A stretch of DNA of 64,000 nucleotides from Pseudorhodoferax sp. Leaf265 (GCF_001422365.1 NZ_LMMT01000012.1:312712-376711), one strand, 5' to 3'; shown: positions 49,666-60,035, counted from the first letter of the stretch. Program-made: numbers and translations. Notes: generated by a model not told the origin, from the letters alone.

Positions 49666-50778
49666 TCAGCGCGCCACGATTTCCGTGGCGTCACCCGCCG
49701 GGACCAGGCGCACCGGCAGGATCTGCGGCAGCGCACGCGAGAAGTGCTGGAACTGCCGCAGGTTGTAGCTTCCGCCCACCGGCAGCGCGGCGACGGCGGG
49801 GTCGCGCACCACCAGCCCTGTGCGGCCATAGCGCTCGAATTCGGCCAGTGCCTCGTGCAGCGGCGTGTGCTCGAAGCTGATGCGCCCGCTGCGCCAGGGG
49901 GCGATCGCGGCGCTGGCGATGGGTGTGGCAGGCCCCAGCCGGCCATCCTGGCCGGCGACGACCATGAGGCCGGCGCTCAGCTCGACAGGCGCCTGTGCGG
50001 CGACCGCGGCATGGCCGGGGTTGCCTGCCGTGATGGGCGACACCCGCACCTGGCCTTCCTCCACCGACACCACGGTCTTGCCCGCATCGACGCCCGAGGA
50101 CGTGTGCCGCACCGAGAAGCGCGTGCCCACCACCGTGATGCGCAGCGGGCCGGCCAGCACATGGAAGGGCCGCGCGGGATCGGCGTGGATGCTGAACATG
50201 GCCTGGCCATCGGCCAGGTGGACTTCGCGGCGGTCGCGGTAGAGGCGCGCCTCCAGGTGGGTGGCGGTGTCCAGTTGCAGTGCGCTGGCGCCCGACGCGG
50301 CGTCGGGCAGTGCGACGGACCGCTGTTGCCCGCGCTCCGTGGCGAAGGCCTGCACGAAGGTCGGCTGGCGCTGCCACCGGTCCCAGCCCAGCCAGCCGCC
50401 GCCGACGGCCAGCGCCAGCACCGTGGCGATGGCGGCCTGCGGGAGCCCACGGCCCCAGCCGGTCCACCAGGGCATGACAGCGCGCAGGGACTGTCGCGGC
50501 GGCGGGGCAGCGAGGGCAGGCCGCGCCGGCAATGCCGCGCGCAGGGACGCAACCTCGTCCGGGGGCAACTGGCCCACCGCGCCGAAGGTTTCGTCCATGT
50601 CTGCCAGTGCGTCCGCGTGGCGCGGGTCGGCAGCGAGCCAGGCCTGCAGCTCCGCGTCGCCGCGGGCGTCCAGGCCGTTGCGGCGGCGTGCGGCCCAGGT
50701 GGCGGCCGCGACATCCAGCGGGTCCTGCTGCTGCGCGAAGGCGTCGAATGCGCGCGCGTCTGCGTCCTCATCGGTCAT
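49666..50778 (-). CDS. FecR-family anti-sigma factor/signal transducer
   Basis: A 370-residue inner-membrane protein. An N-terminal DUF4880-type cytoplasmic domain (residues 10-60, AAATWAARRRNGLDARGDAELQAWLAADPRHA in parts) binds the sigma factor, a single helix is near 115-135, and the periplasmic FecR domain contains VHLADGQAMFSIHADPARPFHVLAGPLRITVVGTRFSVR in outline. It relays occupancy of the TonB receptor to the FecI-type sigma factor. ATG at 50778 was chosen as the first residue of the conserved domain. A C-terminal STN-like stretch (PLHEALAEFERYG) is also seen, as in this family. Confidence 0.92.
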   Translation of the reverse strand: MTDEDADARAFDAFAQQQDPLDVAAATWAARRRNGLDARGDAELQAWLAADPRHADALADMDETFGAVGQLPPDEVASLRAALPARPALAAPPPRQSLRAVMPWWTGWGRGLPQAAIATVLALAVGGGWLGWDRWQRQPTFVQAFATERGQQRSVALPDAASGASALQLDTATHLEARLYRDRREVHLADGQAMFSIHADPARPFHVLAGPLRITVVGTRFSVRHTSSGVDAGKTVVSVEEGQVRVSPITAGNPGHAAVAAQAPVELSAGLMVVAGQDGRLGPATPIASAAIAPWRSGRISFEHTPLHEALAEFERYGRTGLVVRDPAVAALPVGGSYNLRQFQHFSRALPQILPVRLVPAGDATEIVAR

Positions 50779-50871
50779 CGCGCGGTGATGGGGCGGGCAG
50801 GGGGCTGGCGAATTCAGGCGCATGGCAACTGGTGGGGCGGGCTGCGACTGTAGGCGCAGTCGTTGGGACGT

Positions 50872-51378
50872 TCACCCACCCCGCCGGCCTTGGTGCAGTT
50901 GGCGCGCGCACAGCTTGCACGCCACCATGGCGCGGACGATGTGCTTTTCCACCATGCTGGCGGAGATGCCCATGCGCTGGCCCACCTGCGCATGGCTGAG
51001 CCCGTCGAACACGTGCAGCACGAAGGCCTCGCGGCAACGTGGGGCCAAGGCCTCGATGGCGGCCACATAGGCGCGGACGACCTGCATCGCGGCCAGTGCC
51101 TCGTCGGGCTGCAGGTGCGCGGGGGCGCGAGGCTGCGCGTGCTCCGGCACCGTGTCCAGGTCTTCGTGCCGCCTGACGCTGGCGCGGCGGTGGCGGTCGA
51201 TGAGCAGGTTGTGCGCCGTGCGGTAGAGCAGAGCCCGCACGTCGACGATGGACCGGCCTGCATGCTGCACCGCCAGAACGCGCACGTAGCTTTCCTGGGC
51301 CAGGTCTGCTGCGGCGTCGCGGTCGCTCACCTGGCGGGCAAGGAAGTTCAGCAGTTCGCGGTGGTATCGCTCCAGCAA
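50872..51378 (-). CDS. FecI-type ECF sigma factor
   Basis: The 168-residue protein directs RNA polymerase to the iron-uptake operon when FecR releases or activates it. Region 2 has LARQVSDRDAAADLAQESYVRVLA near residue 14-37, and region 4 has LAPRCREAFVLHVFDGLSHAQVGQRMGISASMVEKHI in outline. No ATG or GTG start is available: the frame opens upstream without one, and TTG at 51378 is the only standard candidate. It would truncate little since FecI proteins often begin close to this helix. A Fur-type palindrome is 69 bp upstream. Confidence 0.87.
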   Translation of the reverse strand: MLERYHRELLNFLARQVSDRDAAADLAQESYVRVLAVQHAGRSIVDVRALLYRTAHNLLIDRHRRASVRRHEDLDTVPEHAQPRAPAHLQPDEALAAMQVVRAYVAAIEALAPRCREAFVLHVFDGLSHAQVGQRMGISASMVEKHIVRAMVACKLCARQLHQGRRGG

Positions 51379-51446
51379 GGCTCGGCCCGTGACGGTTGCC
51401 CATCCCAGCAGCTGATCGACTGGCGGCCGTGCCGTGGTGTAGATGG

Positions 51447-51463
51447 ATAAGAATTGTTCTTAT
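51447..51463. promoter_or_regulatory. Fur box upstream of the FecI-type sigma factor gene
   Basis: ATAAGAA-ttg-TTCTTAT is a perfect 7-bp inverted repeat set in AT-rich flanks (GATAAGAA...TATTATC). It resembles the Fur consensus built from GATAAT hexamers. It lies between the amidase stop and the sigma factor gene, in the right place to repress fecI in iron-replete cells. Confidence 0.72.
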
Positions 51464-51514
51464 TATCGCCGAATCGCAGGCCGGCCAGGCAGGGCCGACT
51501 TCAGCGGGAGCCCT

Positions 51515-52696
51515 TCAGTCCGGCCCCATCTGCGCGGCCAGCGCGATCAGCGAGCGGTCCGAGCCGGCCGGCCCCAGCAGCGACAGCCCCAGCGGCGCGC
51601 CTTCGCGCTGCGCGAGCGGCAGCGAGATCTGCGGAAAACCCGACAGCCCGGCGATGCACAGCATCTGGATCGCGCGGTTGCGGTAGGTCTCCAGGCCTGC
51701 CTCGCCCTCGCTGCGCAGCGGTGCGATGTCGGGCATGGTGGGTATGACCAGCACGCCGTCCTGGCCGAGCAACGTGGCCAGCAGGCCGCGGAACTTCTCG
51801 CGGAAGGCGCGCGCGGCCTGCACCTGGGCGTCGGTCACGGCGCGCGACCAGGCGAAGCGCTCGGCCACGCCCGGGCCCAGCGGCGGCGCGAAGCGCTCGA
51901 TCAGCGGCCCGTCGGTCAGCCAGGCCTCGCGCGCCTGGATGTAGCGGAAGTTCCAGTACATCGCGTCCCAGGATTCCAGCGCCACGCGGCAGTCGGTCGC
52001 GTGGCCGAAGGCCTGCTCCGCGCGTGCCACGGCGGCGGCCAGCGCGTCGGCCACGGGCGGCTCGACCAGCGACCAGACATCGTTGGGGCGCAGCAGCCGG
52101 ACCTTGGTCGGCAGCGGTGCGGGGTCGTCACAGAGCAGCACGGCACCCACGCGCGCGAAGGTCTGCACGTCGCGCGCGAACCAGCCGCAGGTGTCCAGGC
52201 TGGGCGCGAGGTCCAGCGTCGCTTGCAGGCTGATGCGGCCGTGCGTGGGCCGGATGCCGTAGAGCTTGCAGTGGTTGGCCGGCGCGCGCACCGAGCCGCC
52301 CGTGTCGCTGCCCAGCGCAAAGTCGCACAGGTTCGACGACACGGCCGAGGCCGAGCCCGAGGACGAGCCGCCCGTGATGCGGTCCGGCGCCGCGCCGTTG
52401 ATCGGCGCGCCGAAGTGCGCGTTGTTGCCGTTCATCGAGAAGGCCAGCTCGTCGGTCACGGTCTTGCCGACGAAGCGTGCGCCCGCGTCCAGCAACTGCT
52501 GCACCACGGGCGCGTTGCGCGTCTTGATGCCGGACATGGCCAGCACGAAGGGGCTGCCGCCGCCCGTGGGATAGCCCGCCACGTCGTAGAGGTCCTTGAC
52601 CGCGAAGCTCAGGCCCGTCAACGGGCCGGTGGGCGCCGCCGGGACCGGCACGTCGGGGTAGGGAACGAAGGCGTGGGCGGGATCGTGCAAGGGCAT
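51515..52696 (-). CDS. Amidase (amidase-signature family)
   Basis: A 393-residue amide hydrolase. The Ser-cisSer-Lys triad is visible: Lys in FAVKDLYDVAG near residue 35, the cis-Ser and nucleophile Ser in GGSSSGSASAVSS and GSDTGGSVRAPA near 113-140. The protein is shorter at the C-terminus than GatA. It is the last gene of the peptide-type ABC operon, 22 bp downstream of the ATPase gene, so it probably hydrolyses the imported amide or peptide-like compound in the cytoplasm. Substrate unknown. Confidence 0.92.
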   Translation of the reverse strand: MPLHDPAHAFVPYPDVPVPAAPTGPLTGLSFAVKDLYDVAGYPTGGGSPFVLAMSGIKTRNAPVVQQLLDAGARFVGKTVTDELAFSMNGNNAHFGAPINGAAPDRITGGSSSGSASAVSSNLCDFALGSDTGGSVRAPANHCKLYGIRPTHGRISLQATLDLAPSLDTCGWFARDVQTFARVGAVLLCDDPAPLPTKVRLLRPNDVWSLVEPPVADALAAAVARAEQAFGHATDCRVALESWDAMYWNFRYIQAREAWLTDGPLIERFAPPLGPGVAERFAWSRAVTDAQVQAARAFREKFRGLLATLLGQDGVLVIPTMPDIAPLRSEGEAGLETYRNRAIQMLCIAGLSGFPQISLPLAQREGAPLGLSLLGPAGSDRSLIALAAQMGPD

Positions 52697-52718
52697 CGTG
52701 GGAATCTCCAGGGTGGGT

Positions 52719-53725
<1,007 letters not shown>

Positions 53726-53729
<4 letters not shown>

Positions 53730-54784
53730 GGCAGGCTCGCGAGGGGGTGGCCGCTGCCACGTTGATGGATCAGGCAGGCGACCGACTGCTGCGCGCGCGC
53801 CACGCGCTGCGGCTCGGTGCGGTTGCACACGGCTGCAGCCTGCGGGCAGCGCGGATGAAACCGGCAGCCGCTCGGCGGATCGATCGGGTTGGGCGGATCG
53901 CCCGCCAGCGGCACTTCCATGGTGCGGTTGTCGGGATCCATGGACGGCATGGACGACAGCAGCGCGCGCGTGTAGGGGTGGGCCGGTTCGTCGAACAGCG
54001 CGTCCGAGGGGCCGACCTCGGCCACCTTGCCCAGGTACATCACCGTCACGCGGTCGCTGATGAAGCGCACCACGTTGAGGTCGTGGCTGATGAACACATA
54101 GGTCAGGCCGAACTCGGCCTTGAGGTCCATGAGCAGGTTCAGCACCTGGGCCTCGACCGATTTGTCCAGCGCCGAGACGGCCTCGTCCAGGATCACCATG
54201 CGCGGCTGCAAGGCCAGTGCACGCGCGATGTTCACGCGCTGGCGCTGGCCGCCGGAGAGCTCGTGCGGATAGCGCTCGGCGAAGCGGCCGGGCTCCAGGC
54301 CCACGCGGGCCAGCAGGTCGCGTGCGCGGGCCACGGATTCGCGCGTGGACACACCGTGCACCTGCGGGCCGAAAGCGATGGAGTCCTCGATGGTCAGGCG
54401 CGGGTTCAGCGAGGCGTAGCTGTCCTGGAACACCATTTGCACCTGGCGCCGGAACTCCTTGAGCGGCAGCTCGCGGCTGCCCACGGTGCGGCCGTCGAAG
54501 ACCACCTCGCCCGCGCTGGGGTCGATCAGCTGCATGAGCAGCCGCGCCGTGGTCGACTTGCCGCAGCCGGACTCGCCGACCACGCCCAGCGTCTCGCCCT
54601 TCAGCACCTCGAAGTCCACGCCGTCCACGGCGCGCACCACCTTGCGCGGTGCGCCGGGCAGCGTGCCGCCCTTGAGCGCGAAGTGCTTGGTGAGGCCGCG
54701 GACCGTCAGCAGCGGCTGGGCCGGGCCGCCGATCTCGTCGGCATGCTCCAGCATCGCGGCGGCTGCTTGCAGTTCTGTCGTCAT
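53726..54784 (-). CDS. Peptide/nickel-type ABC transporter ATPase (DppF/OppF-like)
   Basis: A 352-residue ATPase. Walker A is GESGCGKST near residue 76-84, the Q-loop region [14 protein letters not shown], the signature [16 protein letters not shown] and Walker [15 protein letters not shown]. The Cys-containing tail [14 protein letters not shown] is typical of OppF/DppF. It forms the nucleotide-binding pair with the next gene product. ATG at 54784 is 5 bp after the permease stop. An unusual order is noted: the OppF-like ATPase precedes the OppD-like one, as in many Burkholderiales glutathione/peptide-type loci. Confidence 0.93.
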
Positions 54785-54789
54785 TGCGT

Positions 54790-55686
54790 TCACCCCTTGT
54801 TGTCCATGGCCGTGCGCAACCCGTCGGAGAGCAGGTTGAACGAGATCGAGGTGATGAAGATCATCACGCCCGGCAGCGCGGCGATCCAGGGCTGCACGTA
54901 GATGGCGGTGCGCAGCGTGTTGAGCATCAGGCCCCACTCGGGTTCCGGCGGCTTCACGCCCAGGCCCAGGAAGGACAGGCCCGAAGCCAGGATCATGGAC
55001 ACCGCGATCAGGCTGGTGGCGTACACGAAGATCGGCCCCAGCACATTGCCCAGCACGTGCACGCGCACGATGGTGAAGGCGCTGGCGCCCGAGGCGCGCG
55101 CCGCTTCCACGTAGTCGCGCCCGCGCACCTGCGTGGTCACGGCCTCGGCCACGCGCGCGATCTGCGGGATGAACACGATGGTCAGCGAGATCAGCGAGTT
55201 CAGGATGCCGGCCCCCAGCGCGCCCGACAGCGCGATGGCCAGCAGCACCGACGGGAAGGCGTAGAACACGTCGATGGTGCGCATGATCACGCTGTTGACG
55301 GCACCGCCCGCGTAGCCGGCCACGATGCCGATGACCGCGCCGAACACGAACGCGAACAGCACAGGTGTGATGCCGATGAACAGCGACAGCCGCGCACCCA
55401 CGATCAGCCGCGACAGCATGTCGCGGCCCAGCTCGTCGCTGCCCAGCGGGTAGCCGCTGGTGGCTATGGGCTTGAGCCGGTTCAGCATCGAGGCCTGGTA
55501 GGGGTCGGCCGGCGCGAGCCAGGGGCCGAAGATGCCGATGGCGATCAGCAGCAGCACCACGCAGGCGGCGCCCACGGCCACCGGGTCGCGCCGAAAGCGC
55601 AGCCAGACCGAGGCCCAGTAGCCGCGCGAGCGTTGTGCCGGCAGCGGTTCGACGGCCGCGGCGGAGGGGGACAGGACTGCGGACAT
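54790..55686 (-). CDS. Peptide-type ABC transporter permease (DppC-like)
   Basis: The 298-residue permease has an N-terminal OppC_N helix (residues 38-60) and five further helices. The EAA loop reads [23 protein letters not shown] near residue 190-212. [12 protein letters not shown]-like substrate-path segment ([16 protein letters not shown]) is near 79. Its start at 55686 is 15 bp from the DppB-like gene stop. Transports small peptides or peptide-like amides with its partner. Confidence 0.93.
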   Translation of the reverse strand: MSAVLSPSAAAVEPLPAQRSRGYWASVWLRFRRDPVAVGAACVVLLLIAIGIFGPWLAPADPYQASMLNRLKPIATSGYPLGSDELGRDMLSRLIVGARLSLFIGITPVLFAFVFGAVIGIVAGYAGGAVNSVIMRTIDVFYAFPSVLLAIALSGALGAGILNSLISLTIVFIPQIARVAEAVTTQVRGRDYVEAARASGASAFTIVRVHVLGNVLGPIFVYATSLIAVSMILASGLSFLGLGVKPPEPEWGLMLNTLRTAIYVQPWIAALPGVMIFITSISFNLLSDGLRTAMDNKG

Positions 55687-55700
55687 GGTTGTTCTCCGTT

Positions 55701-56654
55701 TCAGCCGCGGGCGATGCGCGGATCCAGCAGCGTCTGCACGATGTCCACGACGAGGTTCAGCACCACGAAGAACATGGCCAGCACCAGGATGGAGCCTTGC
55801 AGCAGCGGCAGGTCGCGCTGGAAGATGGCCGAGTTCAACAGGAAGCCGGTGCCGGGCCAGGAGAACACGGTCTCGATCAGGATCGATCCGCCCAGCAGGT
55901 AGCCCAGTTGCAGGCCCATGACCGCGAGTGCCGTGGGTGCCGTGTTCTTGACGATGTGGCAGAACACGCCGAAGTGCGTGAGCCCCTTGGCGCGCAGGCC
56001 CAGCACGAACTCCTGCTCCAGGATGTCGGCGACCAGCGCGCGCACCGTGCGCGCGATGATGCCCATGGGGATCACCGACATGGTGATGGCCGGCAGCACC
56101 AGGAACTGCAGCTGCTCCCAGTTCCAATTCCAGTCGCCCGAGCCGGTGGGCCCCGCGCCCGTGGCCGGCAGCCAGCCCAGGATGGACGAGAACACGATCA
56201 CCATGACCATGCCCAGCCAGTAGTGCGGCACCGACACACCCAGCACCGAAATGACCGAGGCCACACGGTCGATCCACGAGCCGCGGAAGTAGCCGGCCAC
56301 GAAGCCGAACAGGCAGCCGAAGACGAAGCCGATGGCGGTGGCGACCACGGCCAGGCGCAGCGTGTTGCCCACGGCCTTGATCACCTCGCCGGCGACCGGG
56401 CGGCTGGTGGCGATGGACGTGCCCAGATCGCCCTGCAGCGCGCGCCAGACCCAGCTGGCGAACTGCTCGGGCAGGCTGCGGTTGAAGCCGTAGAGCTCGC
56501 GCATCTGGGCCTGCAGGTCGGCCGAGGCGTCGGGCGGCAGGATGGAGACGAGCGGATCGCCTGGCGCGAGGTGCACCAGCGCGAAGCAGACCAGGGCCAC
56601 GCCCAGCATGATGGGGATGGCATAGACGATGCGGCGCAGGATGTAGGCGAGCAT
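55701..56654 (-). CDS. Peptide-type ABC transporter permease (DppB-like)
   Basis: A 317-residue permease with six helices. It opens with MLAYILRRIVYAIPIMLGVALVCFALVHLAPGDP, cited only as the family N-terminal pattern, and its EAA loop is FVLGLRAKGLTHFGVFCHIVKN near residue 208-229. GGSILIETVFSWPGTG is typical of DppB/OppB. ATG at 56654 matches the conserved N-terminus. A 190-bp gap with a long hairpin separates it from the receptor gene upstream. Confidence 0.93.
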   Translation of the reverse strand: MLAYILRRIVYAIPIMLGVALVCFALVHLAPGDPLVSILPPDASADLQAQMRELYGFNRSLPEQFASWVWRALQGDLGTSIATSRPVAGEVIKAVGNTLRLAVVATAIGFVFGCLFGFVAGYFRGSWIDRVASVISVLGVSVPHYWLGMVMVIVFSSILGWLPATGAGPTGSGDWNWNWEQLQFLVLPAITMSVIPMGIIARTVRALVADILEQEFVLGLRAKGLTHFGVFCHIVKNTAPTALAVMGLQLGYLLGGSILIETVFSWPGTGFLLNSAIFQRDLPLLQGSILVLAMFFVVLNLVVDIVQTLLDPRIARG

Positions 56655-56751
56655 GGGTGTGGCTGGCTTGAAGCTGGCGGTGGCGAGGTCCTGCTCTCGG
56701 ATGCGTGTGCCGACCTGTGCGGCCGTGACAACGGGCGCGAGCCCCTGCGGG

Positions 56752-56788
56752 AACACCGCGGAACCGGCTTTGCCGGGCCGCTGGTGTT
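56752..56788. other. Long intercistronic stem-loop between receptor and permease genes
   Basis: Three stem blocks stack around a TTT loop: AACACC/GGTGTT, GCGG/CCGC and CCGGC/GCCGG, with single-base bulges. It lies between the receptor stop (56845) and the permease start (56654), with no T-run. Such structures usually protect receptor mRNA from 3' decay and so raise receptor over permease levels. Confidence 0.55.
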
Positions 56789-56844
56789 GCTCCGTGGAGG
56801 GAGGACTCGGCTACACGCAGTGAGCAAGAAGCGAGGGTGGGCTG

Positions 56845-58509
56845 TTACTCCATCGTCATCGTGGCGATGTCGATGAACCAGCTCTTGGGCTGCACCACGT
56901 TCTTGACCTTGGCCGACATGGCGCGCGGGCCCACGTCGTGCGCGATCCAGATGAACGCCGCGTCATCGACCAGGTGGGCATGCAGCTTGGCCAGCGCGGC
57001 GTCTCGGCCCTTGTCGTCGAAGGTGGTGCGCGCATCGGCGATCAGCTTGTCGACCTCGGCATTGCCGTAGTAGCCCCAGTTGTTGGAGACCGGCGGGAAG
57101 GTCTTGGTCGACGCGAAGCGCACCATGGCGAAGAACGGGTCCATGGCCGCGAAGCTCACGTTGATCGCGTTGGCGCCGTTGGCGGTCGCGTCCTTCACGC
57201 CGCGGCGCCAGTTGGTGAACAGCGTGTTCCACTCGATCACGTCGAACTGCACATCGAAGAAGCATTGCTTGAGCGATTGCTGCACGAACTCGTTCATGGG
57301 CAGCGGCTGCATCTGGCCCGAGCCCGAGGCCGAGATCTGCACCTTGACCTTGAGCGGCTTGGCCGCCGTGTGGCCAGCCTGCGCCATCAGCGCCTGGGCG
57401 GCCTTCACGTCGTACTTGATGTCGAACTTGGGGTTGCCCCACCAGGGGTGGCCGGGCGGCACCGTGCCTTTGGGCTCGGCCATCATGCCGCCCAGGAACT
57501 GCTTCAAGCCCGCACGGTCCACGCACAGGTTGGCGGCCTGGCGTACGCGCTTGTCCAGCCAGGGCGAGCCTTCGGCGAACGACAGCTGCCACGGCCACAC
57601 ATGCGGCTGGGCGTTGGAATAGATCTTGTAGCCGCGCTGCGTGATCTGCGGCATGGCGTCAGGCGAGGGGGCCTCGATCCAGTCGACCTGGTTGCCCAGC
57701 AGCGCGGCCGTGCGGGCGTTGGCCTCGGGCATGGGCAGCATCACGACCTTGTCGATCTTGGGCGTGCGCTTGGGGTCCCAATACGCCTTGTTGGCCGCCA
57801 CTTCCAGGCGCTCGCGCGCGACGAAGCGCGTCATCTTGAACGGGCCGGTGCCCGAGGCGTCGGAGGCGAAGGCGGTCCAGGCCTGCTTGGCGCGCTCGGC
57901 CGGGTCGGCCACGCTGGCCGGCACGGCCTTGAGCTTGGCTTCCCAGTGCGCGGGCGAGGCCATGAACAAGTTGGTCAGGTTCAGCGGCAGGAAGGAGTCG
58001 GGCTCGCTGGTCGTCAGTTCCACCGTCAGGTCGTCGATCTTGCGGGCCGACACCAGCGTGGGCATGCGCGAGGCCGTCACACCGACCTGGCTGGCATCGA
58101 AGTGCGGGGCAGCCTTGTCGAGCACCTTGCGCACGTTCCAGACCACGCTGTCGGCGTTGAAGGCCGAGCCGTCATGGAACTTCACGCCGGGGCGCAGCTT
58201 GAACGTCCACTTGGTCCTGTCCTTGGCGTCCACGGCCCATTCGGTCGCCAGGCCCGGGATCAGCACGCTGGGGGCGTCGGCCTTGGACAGGTCCCAGTGC
58301 GTCAGCGCGTCGTACATGGGGATGCCGGTGAAGCGGTTGCCTTCGAAACCCTGGTCGGGCTGGCCCAGCGTGCGCGGGATGTCGGCCGCGGTCATGGCGA
58401 TGCGCAGCGTCTTTTCCTGCGCGTGGGCGGTGCCGGACAGCGACAGCAGGCACAGCGCGGCGCCGGCGGCCACGGACTTCAGCGCAAAGGAAGGGGAGGC
58501 AAGGTTCAC
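56845..58509 (-). CDS. Peptide-type ABC transporter substrate-binding protein (SBP_bac_5)
   Basis: The 554-residue periplasmic receptor starts at GTG 58509 with AGGAG upstream. The signal peptide ends near residue 30 (GTAHA). The mature part shows GLATEWAVDAKDRTKWTFKLRPGVKFHDGSAFNADSVVWNV in outline, the family signature, and two Cys residues in the second lobe. It is the first gene of the operon receptor, DppB, DppC, OppF, OppD, amidase. It is divergent from an M20 hydrolase gene at 58755, and both may be switched from the 245-bp region between them. Ligand: peptide or amide, unproven. Confidence 0.93.
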   Translation of the reverse strand: MNLASPSFALKSVAAGAALCLLSLSGTAHAQEKTLRIAMTAADIPRTLGQPDQGFEGNRFTGIPMYDALTHWDLSKADAPSVLIPGLATEWAVDAKDRTKWTFKLRPGVKFHDGSAFNADSVVWNVRKVLDKAAPHFDASQVGVTASRMPTLVSARKIDDLTVELTTSEPDSFLPLNLTNLFMASPAHWEAKLKAVPASVADPAERAKQAWTAFASDASGTGPFKMTRFVARERLEVAANKAYWDPKRTPKIDKVVMLPMPEANARTAALLGNQVDWIEAPSPDAMPQITQRGYKIYSNAQPHVWPWQLSFAEGSPWLDKRVRQAANLCVDRAGLKQFLGGMMAEPKGTVPPGHPWWGNPKFDIKYDVKAAQALMAQAGHTAAKPLKVKVQISASGSGQMQPLPMNEFVQQSLKQCFFDVQFDVIEWNTLFTNWRRGVKDATANGANAINVSFAAMDPFFAMVRFASTKTFPPVSNNWGYYGNAEVDKLIADARTTFDDKGRDAALAKLHAHLVDDAAFIWIAHDVGPRAMSAKVKNVVQPKSWFIDIATMTME

Positions 58510-58593
58510 GTGGAATCTCCTGTGGGGGCAGTGGGTGAGCGAAAGACGGTCCGGATGTGGTTAGCAAGCGGTGTGCCAGGGACAGTGCTTGGT

Positions 58594-58606
58594 ATCGATA
58601 ATCGAT
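58594..58606. promoter_or_regulatory. ATCGAT-a-ATCGAT operator-like repeat in a divergent promoter region
   Basis: Two copies of the palindrome ATCGAT are separated by one base, within a longer partly symmetric segment from GTA to TAC. It lies in the AT-rich 58510-58754 gap between the peptide ABC operon and the M20 hydrolase gene. Downstream, ATTGCATCGAT (58661) and ATTGCTTCGAT (58685) repeat with a 24-bp period. Together these look like sites for an unlinked GntR- or IclR-type regulator. Confidence 0.5.
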
Positions 58607-58754
58607 TTACATGTTCTGGATAAGTTCTTTTGTAGATCGAAAGACAGTCCACTTCTATTGATTGCATCGATGGATGGTTCGTTTATTGCTTCGATCGGCC
58701 AGTTGGCCAATTCACGCCTTTCCCTGGCGTTCAATCCCACTTGGAGCACGCAAC

Positions 58755-60035
58755 ATGGATCCGTCCGTTCTCACCCCTTACGCCGCAGCCGTCGGCACCC
58801 AACGCTTGCGCATCGACGGTGCGCGCCTGTGGCGCTCGCTGATGGACCTGGCCCGCATCGGTGCCACACCCAAGGGCGGCGTCTGCCGCATCGCTCTGAC
58901 CGACGAGGACAGGGCCGGCCGCGACCAGGTGGCGGCCTGGTGCCGCGCGGCCGGGCTGGACGTGCGCGTGGACGAGGTCGGCAACATGTTTGCGCGCCGC
59001 CCTGGCACCGACCCGCAGGCCCGCGCCGTGGCCACGGGCAGCCACATCGACACCCAGCCTTCGGGCGGCAAGTTCGACGGCAACTTCGGCGTGCTGGCCG
59101 GGTTGGAGGTCATGCGCACGCTGAACGACCACGGCATCGCCACGCGCGCGCCGCTCGAGGTGGTGGTCTGGACCAACGAGGAAGGCACGCGCTTCACGCC
59201 GGTCATGATGGGTTCAGGTGCATTCGCGGGCGTGTTCGCGCCCGATTTCGTGCGCGCGCAGGTCGATGGTGCAGGCCTGTCGGTCGGCGACGAGTTGCGC
59301 CGCATCGGCTACCTGGGCGCGCAGCCCTGCGGCGAGGTGCCCGGTGGCGGCTACGCGGCCTACTTCGAGGCCCACATCGAGCAGGGGCCGGTGCTCGAGG
59401 ATGCGGGCCTGCCAATCGGCGTGGTCAGCGGCGCGCTCGGCCAGCGCTGGTTCGACGTGACCGTGACCGGCATGGACGCCCACGCCGGCCCCACGCCCAT
59501 GGCGCTGCGGCGCGACGCCATGCTCGGCGCGGCACGCATGGTCGAGGCCGTGAACCGCATCGCGCTGGGCGAGGCGCCGCATGGCCGCGGCACGGTCGGG
59601 CACCTGCAGGTGCTGCCCAATTCACGCAACGTGATCCCGGGCGAGGTGCGCTTCTCTGTCGACCTGCGCAACCTGACCGACGAGGGCCTGGACCGCATGG
59701 AGGCTGCGTTGCGCACGCAGCTGGTGCAGATCGCCGGCGCCACGCGCGTGGCGGTGGACCTGCGCCAGGTCGTCCAGTTCGACGCCTGCCATTTCGACGC
59801 GGACTGCGTGGCCAGCGTGCGCGGCGCGGCCGCGCAGCTGGGCCTGCCGCACATGGACGTGGTCAGCGGCGCAGGGCACGACGCCGTCTACGTGGCGCAG
59901 GTCGCGCCCACCGGCATGGTCTTCGTGCCGTGCAAGGACGGCATCAGCCACAACGAGATCGAGGACGCGCTGCCCGAGCACATCGAAGCCGGGGCCAACG
60001 TGCTGCTGCTGGCGATGCTGGAGCGCGCGGGCTGA
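58755..60035 (+). CDS. M20-family amidohydrolase (N-carbamoyl-L-amino acid hydrolase/allantoate amidohydrolase type)
   Basis: A 426-residue di-metal hydrolase that cleaves ureido or carbamoyl groups. Metal ligands include His97 in GSHIDTQPSGG, Asp108 in KFDGNFG and the Glu pair 142-143 in WTNEEGTRF; EAHIEQGPVLE and the GHDAVYVAQ / ISHNEIE segments near the C-terminus are also diagnostic. ATG at 58755 has GGAG upstream. It is divergent from a peptide-type ABC operon with an amidase, which suggests import and hydrolysis of an N-carbamoyl or ureido compound. The enzyme could also act on allantoate, linking to allA at 41132. Confidence 0.92.
   Translation: MDPSVLTPYAAAVGTQRLRIDGARLWRSLMDLARIGATPKGGVCRIALTDEDRAGRDQVAAWCRAAGLDVRVDEVGNMFARRPGTDPQARAVATGSHIDTQPSGGKFDGNFGVLAGLEVMRTLNDHGIATRAPLEVVVWTNEEGTRFTPVMMGSGAFAGVFAPDFVRAQVDGAGLSVGDELRRIGYLGAQPCGEVPGGGYAAYFEAHIEQGPVLEDAGLPIGVVSGALGQRWFDVTVTGMDAHAGPTPMALRRDAMLGAARMVEAVNRIALGEAPHGRGTVGHLQVLPNSRNVIPGEVRFSVDLRNLTDEGLDRMEAALRTQLVQIAGATRVAVDLRQVVQFDACHFDADCVASVRGAAAQLGLPHMDVVSGAGHDAVYVAQVAPTGMVFVPCKDGISHNEIEDALPEHIEAGANVLLLAMLERAG

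Noticed and set aside
47152-50853. A plus-strand open frame of 1233 codons
   Set aside because: It runs antisense through the TonB receptor, FecR and neighbours, has no recognisable domain, and is explained by GC-rich third positions that remove stops on the other strand.
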